A stretch of DNA of 64,000 bases from an uncultured Granulosicoccaceae bacterium (GCA_937981955.1 CALJNA010000048.1:62001-126000); one strand, 5' to 3'; numbered from the stretch's first letter, positions 25,919-35,381 are shown. The notes: generated by a model not told the origin, from the letters alone. Program-made: numbers and translations.

Positions 25919-27586
25919 ATGCAGAACAACCGCATCTTTCATTTGCTCGCAAAAGCATTTATGCAGGAAGGCACCACGCACTGCTTTGCATTGCTAGGAG
26001 ATGCAAACATGAATTGGGCGGCAGCCCTTGCTGATCAGGGTTGTGACTTTACCTATGTGCGCGATGAACATTGCGCGGTTGCTGCAGCCATGTCCTGGGC
26101 ACGTGTCACCGGTAGGCCGGGTATTGCAACGGTGACTTGCGGCCCGGGTGTAACTCAGATTCTCACCGCGTTGCCAGCGGCGGTCAGAGCCAATATACCT
26201 CTGGTTATTTTTGCAGGTGAAGCACCATTGGGAAAGGCCTGGTACAACCAGCAACTTGAACAGCGCTCACTCATTGAGGCCTGTGGCGCTTCTTATATAT
26301 CACTGCACCATCCTGCGACTATGACCACCCAGGTGCGTGATGCGTTTCTTTATGCAAGAACGTCATCGCAACCCGTTGTACTAGGTGTGCCAGCGGATTT
26401 ACAGGATCAGACCTGCGAATCGAATGTACATTGTCCGGAATCCTCTTTAAAGCTCATGCCTGTGCGCAAGCCGGTACCGCCGAACCTGGATGCTGTTGAG
26501 GATGCCGTGGTATTAATACAGCAAGCGAGTAAAGTGATTGTTATGGCTGGGCGTGGGGCAGTGAGTTCCGGCGCGATCAATGCCTGTCGCGAGCTTGCTG
26601 CAGCTGTTAATGGACTATTGGCAACAACACTTCCCGCTCGTGGTGCTTTTTATGACGATCCTTTTTCAATTGGTATTTCCGGAGGTTTCTCCAGTGATAC
26701 TGCTCGGCGTTGTTTGCAAGAAGCAGACTTGGTTGTTGCAGTCGGGTGTTCACTGGCTTCGCATAATTCGGATAACGGTAAGTTGTTTGAAGCAAGCAAG
26801 GTATTACATATCGATTTAAATCCATTGAGTCGCAGTCAGGGAAGAATTGTCGCGCGGCACCACTTGCGTAGTGATGCGCGGTTAGGCGTTGAAAGCATTG
26901 TGGCATCTTTAGCTAACAATAAAACACCTTCTAGCCCGAACACAGGCTGGCGCACAGAGCGCCTTGCAGAAGAAATCCGAATTGCTCCGGCAGATTCAGC
27001 CGTGTTTGATATAGCGGCTGGGCAGTTCGATCCGCGTTATGTGGTCAGTGAACTGGAAAACACACTTCCGCAAGAGTGGTTTATGGTTAATTCGTCTGGG
27101 CACTGCTCGTATTTCTTTGCGCAGATGCCAAGTCGACCGGTTGACCGCTTTTTAACGATTCGTGAGTTTGGAGCCATTGGTAACGGTATTGCCTTTGCTA
27201 TCGGTGTCGCTGTGGCCAATCCAGATAAAACGGTGGTGTTGTTTGACGGTGATGGCAGCTTGCTTATGCATGTTCAGGAGCTGGAAACAATAAAGCGGCA
27301 TAAACTGAATATTCTTATTTGTGTCATGAATGATGGAGCGTATGGTTCAGAAATCCATAAACTACGTGCCGACGGGCTAAGTGATCAGGGGGCTGTATTT
27401 GGGTATTCCGACTTTGGCAGTATTGCGCGCGGATTTGGTATCGATGGTGAGGTTGTGGATGATCTTTCGGCTTTACCTTCCATGGTCGAAGCGTTTGCGG
27501 AAAACCCAGGGGCCGCCGTATGGGACTTTCATGTGTCCGATCAAGTAGTATCTCCGGTTATTCGAAGATCTCACGCCACGAATTAG
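25919..27586 (+). CDS. Thiamine-diphosphate-dependent enzyme (acetolactate synthase/decarboxylase-like)
   Basis: The 555-residue ThDP enzyme has the three usual domains. The catalytic Glu lies in YVRDEHCAVAAAMSWARVTG (about 47). The central domain begins near 190. The ThDP/Mg site LFDGDGSLLMHVQELETI leads to MNDGAYG. No regulatory small subunit gene follows, so it is not a standard acetohydroxyacid synthase and may be a 2-keto-acid decarboxylase or carboligase. A D-2-hydroxyacid dehydrogenase gene follows 36 bases downstream; together they could handle a 2-keto acid. It differs clearly from the other ThDP enzyme at 44614-46275. Confidence 0.83.
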   Translation: MQNNRIFHLLAKAFMQEGTTHCFALLGDANMNWAAALADQGCDFTYVRDEHCAVAAAMSWARVTGRPGIATVTCGPGVTQILTALPAAVRANIPLVIFAGEAPLGKAWYNQQLEQRSLIEACGASYISLHHPATMTTQVRDAFLYARTSSQPVVLGVPADLQDQTCESNVHCPESSLKLMPVRKPVPPNLDAVEDAVVLIQQASKVIVMAGRGAVSSGAINACRELAAAVNGLLATTLPARGAFYDDPFSIGISGGFSSDTARRCLQEADLVVAVGCSLASHNSDNGKLFEASKVLHIDLNPLSRSQGRIVARHHLRSDARLGVESIVASLANNKTPSSPNTGWRTERLAEEIRIAPADSAVFDIAAGQFDPRYVVSELENTLPQEWFMVNSSGHCSYFFAQMPSRPVDRFLTIREFGAIGNGIAFAIGVAVANPDKTVVLFDGDGSLLMHVQELETIKRHKLNILICVMNDGAYGSEIHKLRADGLSDQGAVFGYSDFGSIARGFGIDGEVVDDLSALPSMVEAFAENPGAAVWDFHVSDQVVSPVIRRSHATN

Positions 27587-27622
27587 ACATCACCTGATTG
27601 AATCGGGTTCAGGAAAATCAAA

Positions 27623-28585
27623 ATGAAAATTGCAATCCTTGATGACTACGCAAATGTCGCACTTGACATGGCTGACTGGTCACAGCTTAAAGATGCTGAC
27701 ATCACTGTTTTTAACGACACGTTGATTGATACGGATGCATTGGTGGAGCGACTTTCTCCGTTCGATATTATTTGTATGATGAGAGAGCGCACACCTTTTC
27801 CTGAATGTTTGATCACAGCATTGCCAAACTTGAAGTTGCTGGTCACATCCGGACCGCGTAATTTATCTATCGATCTTGAAGCGGCCAGTGCCCACAATGT
27901 CACGGTATGTGGCACGGAATCCAGAAAGACCACCACGTCAGAGCTGTCCATGTTGTTGATGCTGAGTTTGTCTCGCAATCTGATTCCTGAAACTCAGGCA
28001 ATGCGGAAAACTGGATGGCAAAAAAATCTGGGGCGCGATTTGCATGGTCTGTCGCTGGGTTTGATTGGACTTGGAAAAATTGGCGAACAAATGAGTGTGT
28101 TGGGCCGTGCGTTTGGTATGAGCATTCATGCCTGGTCGCCGAATTTAACCGAAGAACGATGCAAGGAGCTTGATGTAGTTAAACAGCCGACGCTTGCGGC
28201 GCTCATGTCAGCCTCGGATGTGGTGTCGGTTCATATGGTGTTATCTGAACGTAGCGAAGGCCTCATCGATAAAGCTGCGTTCGCGGCCATGCGCGAACGA
28301 GCTTTGTTTATCAATACATCGCGAGGTCCCATAGCCGATGAGCAAGCCTTGCTTGATGGTCTTAAACAGGGCAAGCCCTGGAAGGCCGGAATTGATGTCT
28401 ATGGTATTGAGCCGTTGCCGATGAACCATCCACTTCGTGATAAGGAACTGACAGAGTCAGGGCGTTTGTTACTGTCACCGCATTTGGGTTATGTAACAGA
28501 ACAAACCTGGCAGATTTTTTATGGCCAGACTGTCGATGCCATTGCAGCATGGCAGAATGGGCGCCCGATTCGTGTATTGAACTGA
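27623..28585 (+). CDS. D-2-hydroxyacid dehydrogenase family protein
   Basis: The 320-residue product has the NAD-binding motif LIGLGKIGEQMSVLG (about 145-159) and the catalytic triad of the family: Arg in VSVHMVLSERSEGLID, Glu in AGIDVYGIEPLP, and His in LLSPHLGYVTEQTW. It reversibly reduces a 2-keto acid to the D-hydroxy acid. AGGA lies at the right distance before the ATG. It is probably in one operon with the ThDP enzyme upstream. The substrate cannot be read from the sequence. Confidence 0.88.
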   Translation: MKIAILDDYANVALDMADWSQLKDADITVFNDTLIDTDALVERLSPFDIICMMRERTPFPECLITALPNLKLLVTSGPRNLSIDLEAASAHNVTVCGTESRKTTTSELSMLLMLSLSRNLIPETQAMRKTGWQKNLGRDLHGLSLGLIGLGKIGEQMSVLGRAFGMSIHAWSPNLTEERCKELDVVKQPTLAALMSASDVVSVHMVLSERSEGLIDKAAFAAMRERALFINTSRGPIADEQALLDGLKQGKPWKAGIDVYGIEPLPMNHPLRDKELTESGRLLLSPHLGYVTEQTWQIFYGQTVDAIAAWQNGRPIRVLN

Positions 28586-28602
28586 GCCCTAAGCCGCGAC
28601 GA

Positions 28603-28627
28603 TTTACCGTTTTAAGTTAACGGTAAA
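28603..28627. terminator. Hairpin between convergent genes
   Basis: TTTACCGTT and AACGGTAAA pair perfectly around a 7-base loop between the hydroxyacid dehydrogenase gene and the Fn3-like protein gene. No clear T run follows on the plus strand, but the position suits a terminator. Confidence 0.55.
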
Positions 28628-28637
28628 CCGGTGGTGT

Positions 28638-30425
28638 TCAGTTGCAATTGCCATCCAATACAATACAAGGCAACTTGTTATCCTCATCCCACACGCCGTT
28701 CACGCTGTCAGTTGCGTCAGTGGTAATCACTTGCACATTCCAGGTTGAGCTGTCGCCGGTGTCTGCAGTTAGAACGACACGTTCGCCATTGGCTGCCTCG
28801 GCTATAAGCGAGCCGCTGAAGTAATTGCCACCGCTGGTATCGTTTGCCAGGAAAGGTTCAACTGTCGATACTTCGATGGGGAAGCCGTTGGTCCAGGGTG
28901 CATTAACAGTCATTGTTGTACTAAACGTGCTGGGAGCAGATGCATTATCAGCTGCAAAGGCAACGCGTTGATTTAGTATCACACTGGTGTCCGTAAATTC
29001 TTCATCGAAAAAGTCTCCGAAGACATAGTAGTCAAAATTGTTGTAGTCGATTGATCGGGCATCAGTGCCTCGTGCGCGGCGCATCGACACCTCGCCATCC
29101 ATAGCGATGACCTCTTCAGCGTAAATCTCAACATTGCCGTAGTTGACAGTGGTTAACAGGCCGCCTTCAGAAAAAATACTGACGTTGCCATATAGCAGAG
29201 CGGGCGCTGCCCCACAGCCTTCGAATCGCAGGTCACTGGTTGAAACGAAACCAGTTGTGCGGACTGCGGTTAGTGTTCCAGACCCACAGTCGTAGTCGGT
29301 TGTTGTCACCACCACGCCATCGTTGTTAATGGTTTCTGTTGAGACTTCCACGAAGTCAGCTGGCAAATCACCGAATCCGATTAATTGAAAAAACGGGAAC
29401 CATTGAGCGTGTGGATTGGCAGTAGCTGCTTCGGCGATACTCTCAATGAATGTATTGGCAATAGTTAGTGCATCTGTGTCGTCGAACGCCGTTGGGTTAA
29501 TGTATGTTGAATCGGAACGATCATCATTTTCATTGACTGTGACCAATTCATAAGTGTGGCGAACATTGGCGGTCCGGTTATCATCATAAAAGCTGTTTCC
29601 GGGCGTAATCCCGAGTAGCACATCGTCACGGTAGACTTCGGTTGAGATGCCAATGCCGAGGGTTTCTCTGGACCAGAACAGCTCCGCTATTGTTGATGCG
29701 TATCGTTCAAGAAAGACGTCTTTGGGTGATTCAAGCGCCATGGTCGATGGCGGAAGCTCAGTATCTGCTGCTTCAATCGGATAAACATTGCCTGTTGTAT
29801 CGAAGATTAAATTGACCGTATCGGATGTGGATCCGCTCACAGTGTTGGCGTTCACTTTGATCAGGTTTTCTTGTTCAGGGATTAGTGAGTCAAGCCAGAA
29901 GCTGTTTCCTTCGGTGGCGCCAGCAAATTTACCATTCACGCTGACATGATAGATAAGATTGCGCGATGAGTCCTTATCCCAGTAAATTTCTCCGGCAGTG
30001 GTTGAGAAAACCACACCGAATGCATTTTGAGGTGGTGGTAATATCGGGTTAACTGATTCAACATTAGTAAAATTGCTTGCCGGGGAACCGTCTGGATTAA
30101 ATCGTTGCAGAGGACTGAAATTCCCATTCCCATCGAACGCGGCAATGGTATACAGGCCATTTGCATCAGGTGCAAACTCGGTTGTACCTACAACGGTTGC
30201 AAGGTAGCGACCCTGATAATAGATGTTGTATCCAATTGCGCCGTCTAGCGCTTGCCAGATAATTGTGGTGCCATCAAAACTGGTACCAGTGACCTTTGGG
30301 AGTTCATCTGCGCTGACTGGGTGCGATATTGCCAATGTCAAAATCAGCAATAAAGTCGATGAAAAATCTCTAAGACATTTAATGCCGTTTTTCAAAGACC
30401 GACTTGCGTTATTGTGATTTGTCAT
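28638..30425 (-). CDS. Exported protein with fibronectin III-like modules
   Basis: The 595-residue protein has a signal peptide (hydrophobic LLLILTLAI, cut after VSA near residue 39). Three beta-sandwich-like modules follow at about 43-110, 130-215 and 230-310. The second and third carry the same signature as modules elsewhere in this window: VVFSTTAGEIYW and ASTIAELFWSRE. The C-terminal half (about 315-595) is a domain I do not recognise. It contains DYDCGSGTLTAV and FEGCGAAPALLYGN, with Cys residues that may form disulfides, and ends LPCIVLDGNCN. It is probably periplasmic or on the surface. No function can be given. Confidence 0.75.
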   Translation of the reverse strand: MTNHNNASRSLKNGIKCLRDFSSTLLLILTLAISHPVSADELPKVTGTSFDGTTIIWQALDGAIGYNIYYQGRYLATVVGTTEFAPDANGLYTIAAFDGNGNFSPLQRFNPDGSPASNFTNVESVNPILPPPQNAFGVVFSTTAGEIYWDKDSSRNLIYHVSVNGKFAGATEGNSFWLDSLIPEQENLIKVNANTVSGSTSDTVNLIFDTTGNVYPIEAADTELPPSTMALESPKDVFLERYASTIAELFWSRETLGIGISTEVYRDDVLLGITPGNSFYDDNRTANVRHTYELVTVNENDDRSDSTYINPTAFDDTDALTIANTFIESIAEAATANPHAQWFPFFQLIGFGDLPADFVEVSTETINNDGVVVTTTDYDCGSGTLTAVRTTGFVSTSDLRFEGCGAAPALLYGNVSIFSEGGLLTTVNYGNVEIYAEEVIAMDGEVSMRRARGTDARSIDYNNFDYYVFGDFFDEEFTDTSVILNQRVAFAADNASAPSTFSTTMTVNAPWTNGFPIEVSTVEPFLANDTSGGNYFSGSLIAEAANGERVVLTADTGDSSTWNVQVITTDATDSVNGVWDEDNKLPCIVLDGNCN

Positions 30426-30598
30426 TTGTAAATTGCCCGATGTGTTTCAGACAATGATCTTATCAACAATGCTGCGCTCACATCGGTCTTGCTACAGTGA
30501 AATGTGTCAACAATTCCCACATTACGCTGATTTGACAGTTGGAAACAGTCAGTACAATAAGCAGATGGAATCAACGGCCAACTAGTCGCATAAAGCTA

Positions 30599-31525
30599 TT
30601 AGCGACGTGATCGGCGTTTCTTTTTCTTTGGAAACGGGTAGGCCAACCGTGCCGCTTTTTTATCCAGCTCTGAAAGTGTTGTGTTTTCCTGATCAGAATA
30701 GCAACTACTTTTTTTGCCTTTGGTATACATCCAGGGTTCGTAGTAGTACTTCATGATGGACTTTGGATCGAACTTGGTTCTGTCAAACGCATAGTCTCGC
30801 TTGAACATCAGCATGTTGTCTCGTATTTGCTGAGTGGTCCATAAATACGGCTCGTTCTCCATGACGGTAAAGATTCCGGGAGACAAACCGTTCTTGTCTC
30901 TTATGAATCCGTCTTTTTTACTGAACGTTGGAATGTAGCCTTTTTCGTCTTTCCAGCGAAATTCTTTATCGCAACCACCTGATGGCGATTGGTGCTCATG
31001 TAAAAAACCAATTGCGTGTCCGAACTCATGCAACACAAACGCGCGTTGTTTACTTTTCTTCCGGCTACGAAGGTTTTCGAAATTCATGGTTGGGATATTG
31101 GCCGGGTAAAATGGTTCACCATCTGCCTCCCAATCAATATCGTTACCAATGGCAGACCAGTAACCGGAATTCTCTTTCGTGGACTCGAAAGATATGCGTA
31201 TATCGGCTTTCTTTTTTTTGTTCCGACGAGACCAGCGTCTAAATTGTTGCTTTTCTTTGTCGTGGCCAAAGTCAAACTTTATATAGGCGTATTTTTCCCA
31301 TGTCTTTGCCCAGCGCGCAATGTCTTTATGCAAATCGTAGTCACCACCTTTGAATGCAACCGTTAATACTCTTCCAGGTTCAAAAAGATAACCTTTTGCG
31401 AAGGTCGCTCTGGTTCGGCTGTCAGTTGCAATTAAGTTGGTGAGTCGTTTCTTTCGCTTTTTTTTCAGTCGCTTTCTGCGTTCATCAGGAATTTTTAAAC
31501 TGCATCCGAGTGGATACTCACTCAT
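30599..31525 (-). CDS. Astacin-like (M12) zinc metalloprotease
   Basis: The 308-residue protein has the astacin zinc site HEFGHAIGFLHEHQSP (about 167-182), with three His ligands and the following Glu, and the Met-turn in SIMKYYYEP (about 257). No signal peptide is seen. Instead the N-terminus is very basic (RRKRLKKKRKKRL at about 17-29), another basic stretch (RRNKKKK) lies near residue 100, and the C-terminus ends PKKKKRRSRR. GGGAAGAG precedes the ATG. It stands alone between two intergenic gaps. The missing export signal is unusual for the family, which usually acts outside the cell. Confidence 0.85.
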   Translation of the reverse strand: MSEYPLGCSLKIPDERRKRLKKKRKKRLTNLIATDSRTRATFAKGYLFEPGRVLTVAFKGGDYDLHKDIARWAKTWEKYAYIKFDFGHDKEKQQFRRWSRRNKKKKADIRISFESTKENSGYWSAIGNDIDWEADGEPFYPANIPTMNFENLRSRKKSKQRAFVLHEFGHAIGFLHEHQSPSGGCDKEFRWKDEKGYIPTFSKKDGFIRDKNGLSPGIFTVMENEPYLWTTQQIRDNMLMFKRDYAFDRTKFDPKSIMKYYYEPWMYTKGKKSSCYSDQENTTLSELDKKAARLAYPFPKKKKRRSRR

Positions 31526-31732
31526 AACTCTTCCCCTGTGCGTGTTCCATTAATCTGTCAGTTATTCACCCCGGACAGACCTGATATTAGTACACTTCCG
31601 TGCTCTTCTGAGAGTAGTGCGAACGAACACTTTTGAGTATCCCCTGAATAGAGCATTGAGGCATCTAATTGGTGTGCAAATGGCACCGGCAAGGACGACA
31701 TTTTGTCTTGATTGTACTGGTTACGCTAGCGC

Positions 31733-32281
31733 CTAAAACTCCAGCACGTTTGGTGTGTGTTCCCATAAGTTCAGCAGTTTAACCAGGTCGTCGCAGCGTA
31801 AACGCGTGCTGTGCGTGTTGCGGCACGGGTGCAGATATATCCATTCGTGCTTTAAAAGCGTGTTTTCAATATAAAGCGTTACCATGCGTGCGTGATCGTT
31901 AATCAGTGCCAGTGGGGAGACCGACCCTGGTACAACACCCAAATATTTACCCAATCTCTCTGTGCTGGCAAATGCGAATTGTCCGCCGGTTAGTTGCAGT
32001 TTGTCGCGCAGTCCTTTCAAGTCGACCGTGCGATCCTGCTCTACAACCATAAGAAACATGCGACCTTTCTTATTACGCAGGAAAAGATTTTTTGTGTGCG
32101 CTCCGGGCTTGTCAAAAACGACTTGCTGAGATTGTTCAACGGTGAACAGCGGTTCGTGAACCTGTGTTTCATGTTCAATACCCATTTGATCAAGCGCATT
32201 TAGAACATCTTCAACCGTGGCTGCTTTGTTGCCGTTTTCTAATACAACTGCCTCTGGATCGGGCCTGTCTGAATGTGCCAT
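31733..32281 (-). CDS. Trans-editing prolyl-tRNA deacylase (PrdX/ProX type)
   Basis: The 182-residue product is a YbaK/ProX-type aminoacyl-tRNA deacylase. It hydrolyses mischarged Ala-tRNA(Pro) in relatives of this type. Key features are HEPLFTVEQSQ, the GAHTKNLFLRNKKGRMFLMV substrate segment with the conserved Lys-Asn, and PGSVSPLALIND (about 118-129). The extended length and C-terminal HPCRNTHSTRL match PrdX rather than the shorter YbaK. It is divergent from the GFA gene. Confidence 0.85.
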   Translation of the reverse strand: MAHSDRPDPEAVVLENGNKAATVEDVLNALDQMGIEHETQVHEPLFTVEQSQQVVFDKPGAHTKNLFLRNKKGRMFLMVVEQDRTVDLKGLRDKLQLTGGQFAFASTERLGKYLGVVPGSVSPLALINDHARMVTLYIENTLLKHEWIYLHPCRNTHSTRLRCDDLVKLLNLWEHTPNVLEF

Positions 32282-32375
32282 TGATAGATTGAATCTTCTT
32301 TTACAGTGTAATAGTGGATAGTATAGATCGAGTCAATTCATAAAACGCGGAACAGGCGTCAGGGGAAACGATCGA

Positions 32376-32816
32376 ATGAGCGATACAGAATTAACCGAGG
32401 TTAGCGGCGCTTGCTTATGTGGGAAAGTCACGTTTGCAGCATCAGTAGAAACGGGATTGGGCGCTTGTCACTGTGGCATGTGCAGGCAATGGAGTGCAGG
32501 TCCATTCATGTCTGTTAATGCCGTCGGCCCGGTAACGCTGACGGGTAAAGAGAACATCGGACGGTATTCATCTTCCGATTGGGCTGAACGGGGTTTTTGC
32601 AATCAATGCGGTTCCAATCTTTTTTACCGGTTGTTACCTCGTAAAGGGTTACCCGATGGTCAGTACATTTTTTCAGCAGGTGCTGTTTCCGATCAGAGCA
32701 AATTTCAATTTGATCATGAGGTCTTTGTTGATCATGCGCCACATTGGTATCGATTTGCCGATGAAGCCGAGCGGAAGCGAATGACCGAAGCAGAGTTATT
32801 GAAACAGTTTGAGTAG
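32376..32816 (+). CDS. GFA-family (glutathione-dependent formaldehyde-activating-like) zinc protein
   Basis: The 146-residue product has the GFA zinc-binding cysteines: ACLCGKVTF (about 12-20), CHCGMCRQW (about 31-39) and FCNQCGSNLFYR (about 74-85). The fold is a zinc-ribbon-like CENP-V/GFA domain. The family is named after glutathione-formaldehyde synthase, but most members have unknown substrates. AGGGGAAA lies at ribosome-site distance before the ATG. It stands alone. Confidence 0.9.
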   Translation: MSDTELTEVSGACLCGKVTFAASVETGLGACHCGMCRQWSAGPFMSVNAVGPVTLTGKENIGRYSSSDWAERGFCNQCGSNLFYRLLPRKGLPDGQYIFSAGAVSDQSKFQFDHEVFVDHAPHWYRFADEAERKRMTEAELLKQFE

Positions 32817-32979
32817 GGACACGACGAATGTGATTTCTGGATCTTTATACTTTGAAATGAAAATCGGTGATTTATTGCGCAAATGGCGTTAGTATATTGA
32901 CGCCTTGCCCGGCTTCAGCTTCGTTCAGTGCATGCCTCGGCGTTTATAAACACACTAATAAAGTTCAGATAATTTCATC

Positions 32980-35337
32980 ATGTTTGCTCGCATCTCGCTG
33001 TTTTTTAACTGTTTCATTTTGGTTTTCGTTTCTTTCTCATCCGCTCAAGCAGCCACGTTTCTAGAGTCTGGCGGTAAAGTGGTTATTGAAGCAGAATCGT
33101 CTTCCGCTACCGGGCAATGGTCGCGCCAGTCGAAAATTGGTGGTGCCAAAGGAGGGTCCTATCTGATCTGGAACGGGCCTGATCTGTTCGCCGGTAGTGC
33201 CGCTGGTCGAGACACAATTCGATACACGTTTCGTATTCAACAAGCTGGCAACTACGAGTTGCGCTGGCGTTCGTATATTGGCCACGGAAACAACGCGACC
33301 GAAGCGAACGACAGTTGGGTGCGATTTCCCACTGGCAAAAACATTAATGGTCAGCACGGATTGAACGGCTGGACCAAGGTCTTCCAGAACCAGGCCAATC
33401 AATGGTCCTGGTCTGCCAAGACCGTTGATCACGTTGGCAAGTCTGTTCGGCAGTACTTCAGCAAGGGCGACCACGTTATGGAGATCTCTGGTCGATCTCA
33501 CGGCCATGCCATCGATCGTATGGTGCTGTTCCGCTACGCTGACATCAGTTACTCACAGAGTAAGTTCGACGGCTACCCGGCGTCTTCAACGGTAGGCGGA
33601 AGCCAACCACCACAAAACGACGATTCAGATACGCAGGCTGAAGAAGAAGCCAAGGCAAAAGCTGAGGCTGAGGCCAAAGCAAAGGCTGAAGCTGAAGCCA
33701 AAGCGAAAGCTGAGGCAGAAGCCGCAGCCAAAGCGAAAGCCGAAGCAGATGCTAAGGCACAAGCCGAAGCAGATGCTAAGGCACAAGCTGAAGCAGATGC
33801 TAAGGCACAAGCCGAGGCAGAAGCCGCAGCACAAGCGGAAGCACAAGCGGAAGCCGAGGCACGAGCAGAAGTTGAGGCACAAGCAGAAGCTGAACGGCAA
33901 GCGCAAACACCCGTTGTCACCGTCAATGGAAATACACTCAGCTGGAACGCTGTTAATGCTCGCGCAATTAACGTTCACAACCAGGATGGGCAATGGCTTG
34001 AGTCTATTTCAGGTACTTCAACTGAATGGAACGCGCCGAGTGCGGGTAGTTACTTTATTGTTGCAACCAATGATCAGGGCTGGGAGACATGGGCACGTTC
34101 AAACACGGTTGATGTCGTTGTTGGCGGCGCAACAAGTTCTAATGGTGAGGCCGGTTCCAACTCTATATTGACTAACCTGAACGGCGTGGTTTACTCGTCT
34201 ACGGCGGGTGAATTGTTCTGGTCAGTTGAGGGTGACATGTCGCGTTTTCAATTTGAGCTGTTAAAAAATAGTGAGTTGGCATTCAGTGGTTCGGCATTGA
34301 GCTATTTTGATGATGCGTTAAGTCCCGGAAGCCAGTACGAATATCAGCTAACTGTGCTCGAGAACGGACAGGTTGTAGCGCAACAGTCGACGTCAATATC
34401 AACACAAAGCACATCCGGAGCAACAGGCAATCAGGTTGCAGCCAATGCTTCTGTGTCGCCGGTTCAACTAAGAGGCGAAGTTTATTCACAAAGTGCAGTT
34501 GAGCTGCGTTGGGATCGCAGCACACATGCTGATGCCGCGGCATTTACTTATAATCTTTATCAGGATGACCAACTGATTACCAACACAGACGCTTTGAGTT
34601 ATTACATTGATGGTCTGTCAGCCGGTAGCACCTATCGTTTTACACTAAAAGCACAAGATGTTAATGGTTCGGAAGGCGATGGTTATAGTATTTCTCTTAC
34701 CACTCATAGCGCTGACGGTTCATCTGTAGCCTCCTTTGGTCAGCCTGCTGAATCGGTGCGCTATGGCAGCGCATTGTGGAATTCCTTACCGGGGGCCACC
34801 CAACAATTGTTGCCATCGGATTGTTCGCTGGCTCAATCGGCGACCAACATTGTGTACTGCCACAGTGAAAGGGATGATCGATTGTTAGCGCGTAATATTG
34901 AATCCGGTGAGTCCCAGTGGTCTTACAGTTTAAACACTGACAGAACAGTTAGCGTGCTTGAGGTGATCGGTGCTAATCGGCTCATGATGGTCAGCAATAC
35001 GGATAACTGTCTGGATTGTGCAAGATTTACTTCTGAAGTCTTCAACGTTGATGGATCGCTGGCATCAACTGCTAACCCATTTGCGGACCAACCTGGTTCT
35101 GTTGCCCATGGTGTCGATGGTTCAGGTGTACGATTCGCGCGCAGCAGCACGGGCAATTCTGCTTTTCTTGCGGCTAAGCGCTACAGTGCTATTGACGGCG
35201 CGAATACCGGCGACGCAAGCGGCTGGTTTGAGACTGGCGTCAGCATTGTCGAGCTGGATTCACAAAATAATACAGTGCTGAATATTCGCGTGATTGAAGG
35301 TGCGGATTTTGCCACCGTAGTTTTAGCGGATAAGTAA
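32980..35337 (+). CDS. Large surface protein: carbohydrate-binding-like head, Ala/Glu/Lys repeat stalk, Fn3-like modules
   Basis: The 785-residue protein has a signal peptide (cut after AQA near residue 24). A head of about 25-195 follows, which resembles a carbohydrate-binding beta-sandwich: VVIEAESSSATGQW, then WVRFPTGKNINGQHG. A stalk (about 220-308) of Ala, Glu, Lys and Gln repeats such as AEAKAKAE is predicted to be a long helix. A small beta-domain (about 311-383) and two fibronectin-like modules follow (about 395-480 and 490-580: VYSSTAGELFWS and VYSQSAVELRWD). The last 200 residues look like blades of a propeller. It is probably exposed on the cell surface. A strong terminator follows. 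Confidence 0.78.
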   Translation: MFARISLFFNCFILVFVSFSSAQAATFLESGGKVVIEAESSSATGQWSRQSKIGGAKGGSYLIWNGPDLFAGSAAGRDTIRYTFRIQQAGNYELRWRSYIGHGNNATEANDSWVRFPTGKNINGQHGLNGWTKVFQNQANQWSWSAKTVDHVGKSVRQYFSKGDHVMEISGRSHGHAIDRMVLFRYADISYSQSKFDGYPASSTVGGSQPPQNDDSDTQAEEEAKAKAEAEAKAKAEAEAKAKAEAEAAAKAKAEADAKAQAEADAKAQAEADAKAQAEAEAAAQAEAQAEAEARAEVEAQAEAERQAQTPVVTVNGNTLSWNAVNARAINVHNQDGQWLESISGTSTEWNAPSAGSYFIVATNDQGWETWARSNTVDVVVGGATSSNGEAGSNSILTNLNGVVYSSTAGELFWSVEGDMSRFQFELLKNSELAFSGSALSYFDDALSPGSQYEYQLTVLENGQVVAQQSTSISTQSTSGATGNQVAANASVSPVQLRGEVYSQSAVELRWDRSTHADAAAFTYNLYQDDQLITNTDALSYYIDGLSAGSTYRFTLKAQDVNGSEGDGYSISLTTHSADGSSVASFGQPAESVRYGSALWNSLPGATQQLLPSDCSLAQSATNIVYCHSERDDRLLARNIESGESQWSYSLNTDRTVSVLEVIGANRLMMVSNTDNCLDCARFTSEVFNVDGSLASTANPFADQPGSVAHGVDGSGVRFARSSTGNSAFLAAKRYSAIDGANTGDASGWFETGVSIVELDSQNNTVLNIRVIEGADFATVVLADK
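33646..33903 (+). repeat. Alanine-rich coding repeat, including three tandem 24-base units
   Basis: The stalk region of the surface protein is built of short Ala-Glu-Ala-Lys type codon repeats. Within it a 24-base unit coding AEADAKAQ is repeated three times without a break (33739-33810), with one or two base changes between copies. Such runs change length by slippage. Confidence 0.9.
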
Positions 35338-35381
35338 TTATCGATTCGCCCATTGTTGCTTACTTGGGTCTATTTACCTGG

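Noticed and set aside
33573-33993. Minus-strand open frames rich in Ala/Ser/Cys opposite the surface-protein stalk
   Set aside because: They are mirror images of the Ala/Glu/Lys repeat on the coding strand and have no ribosome site.
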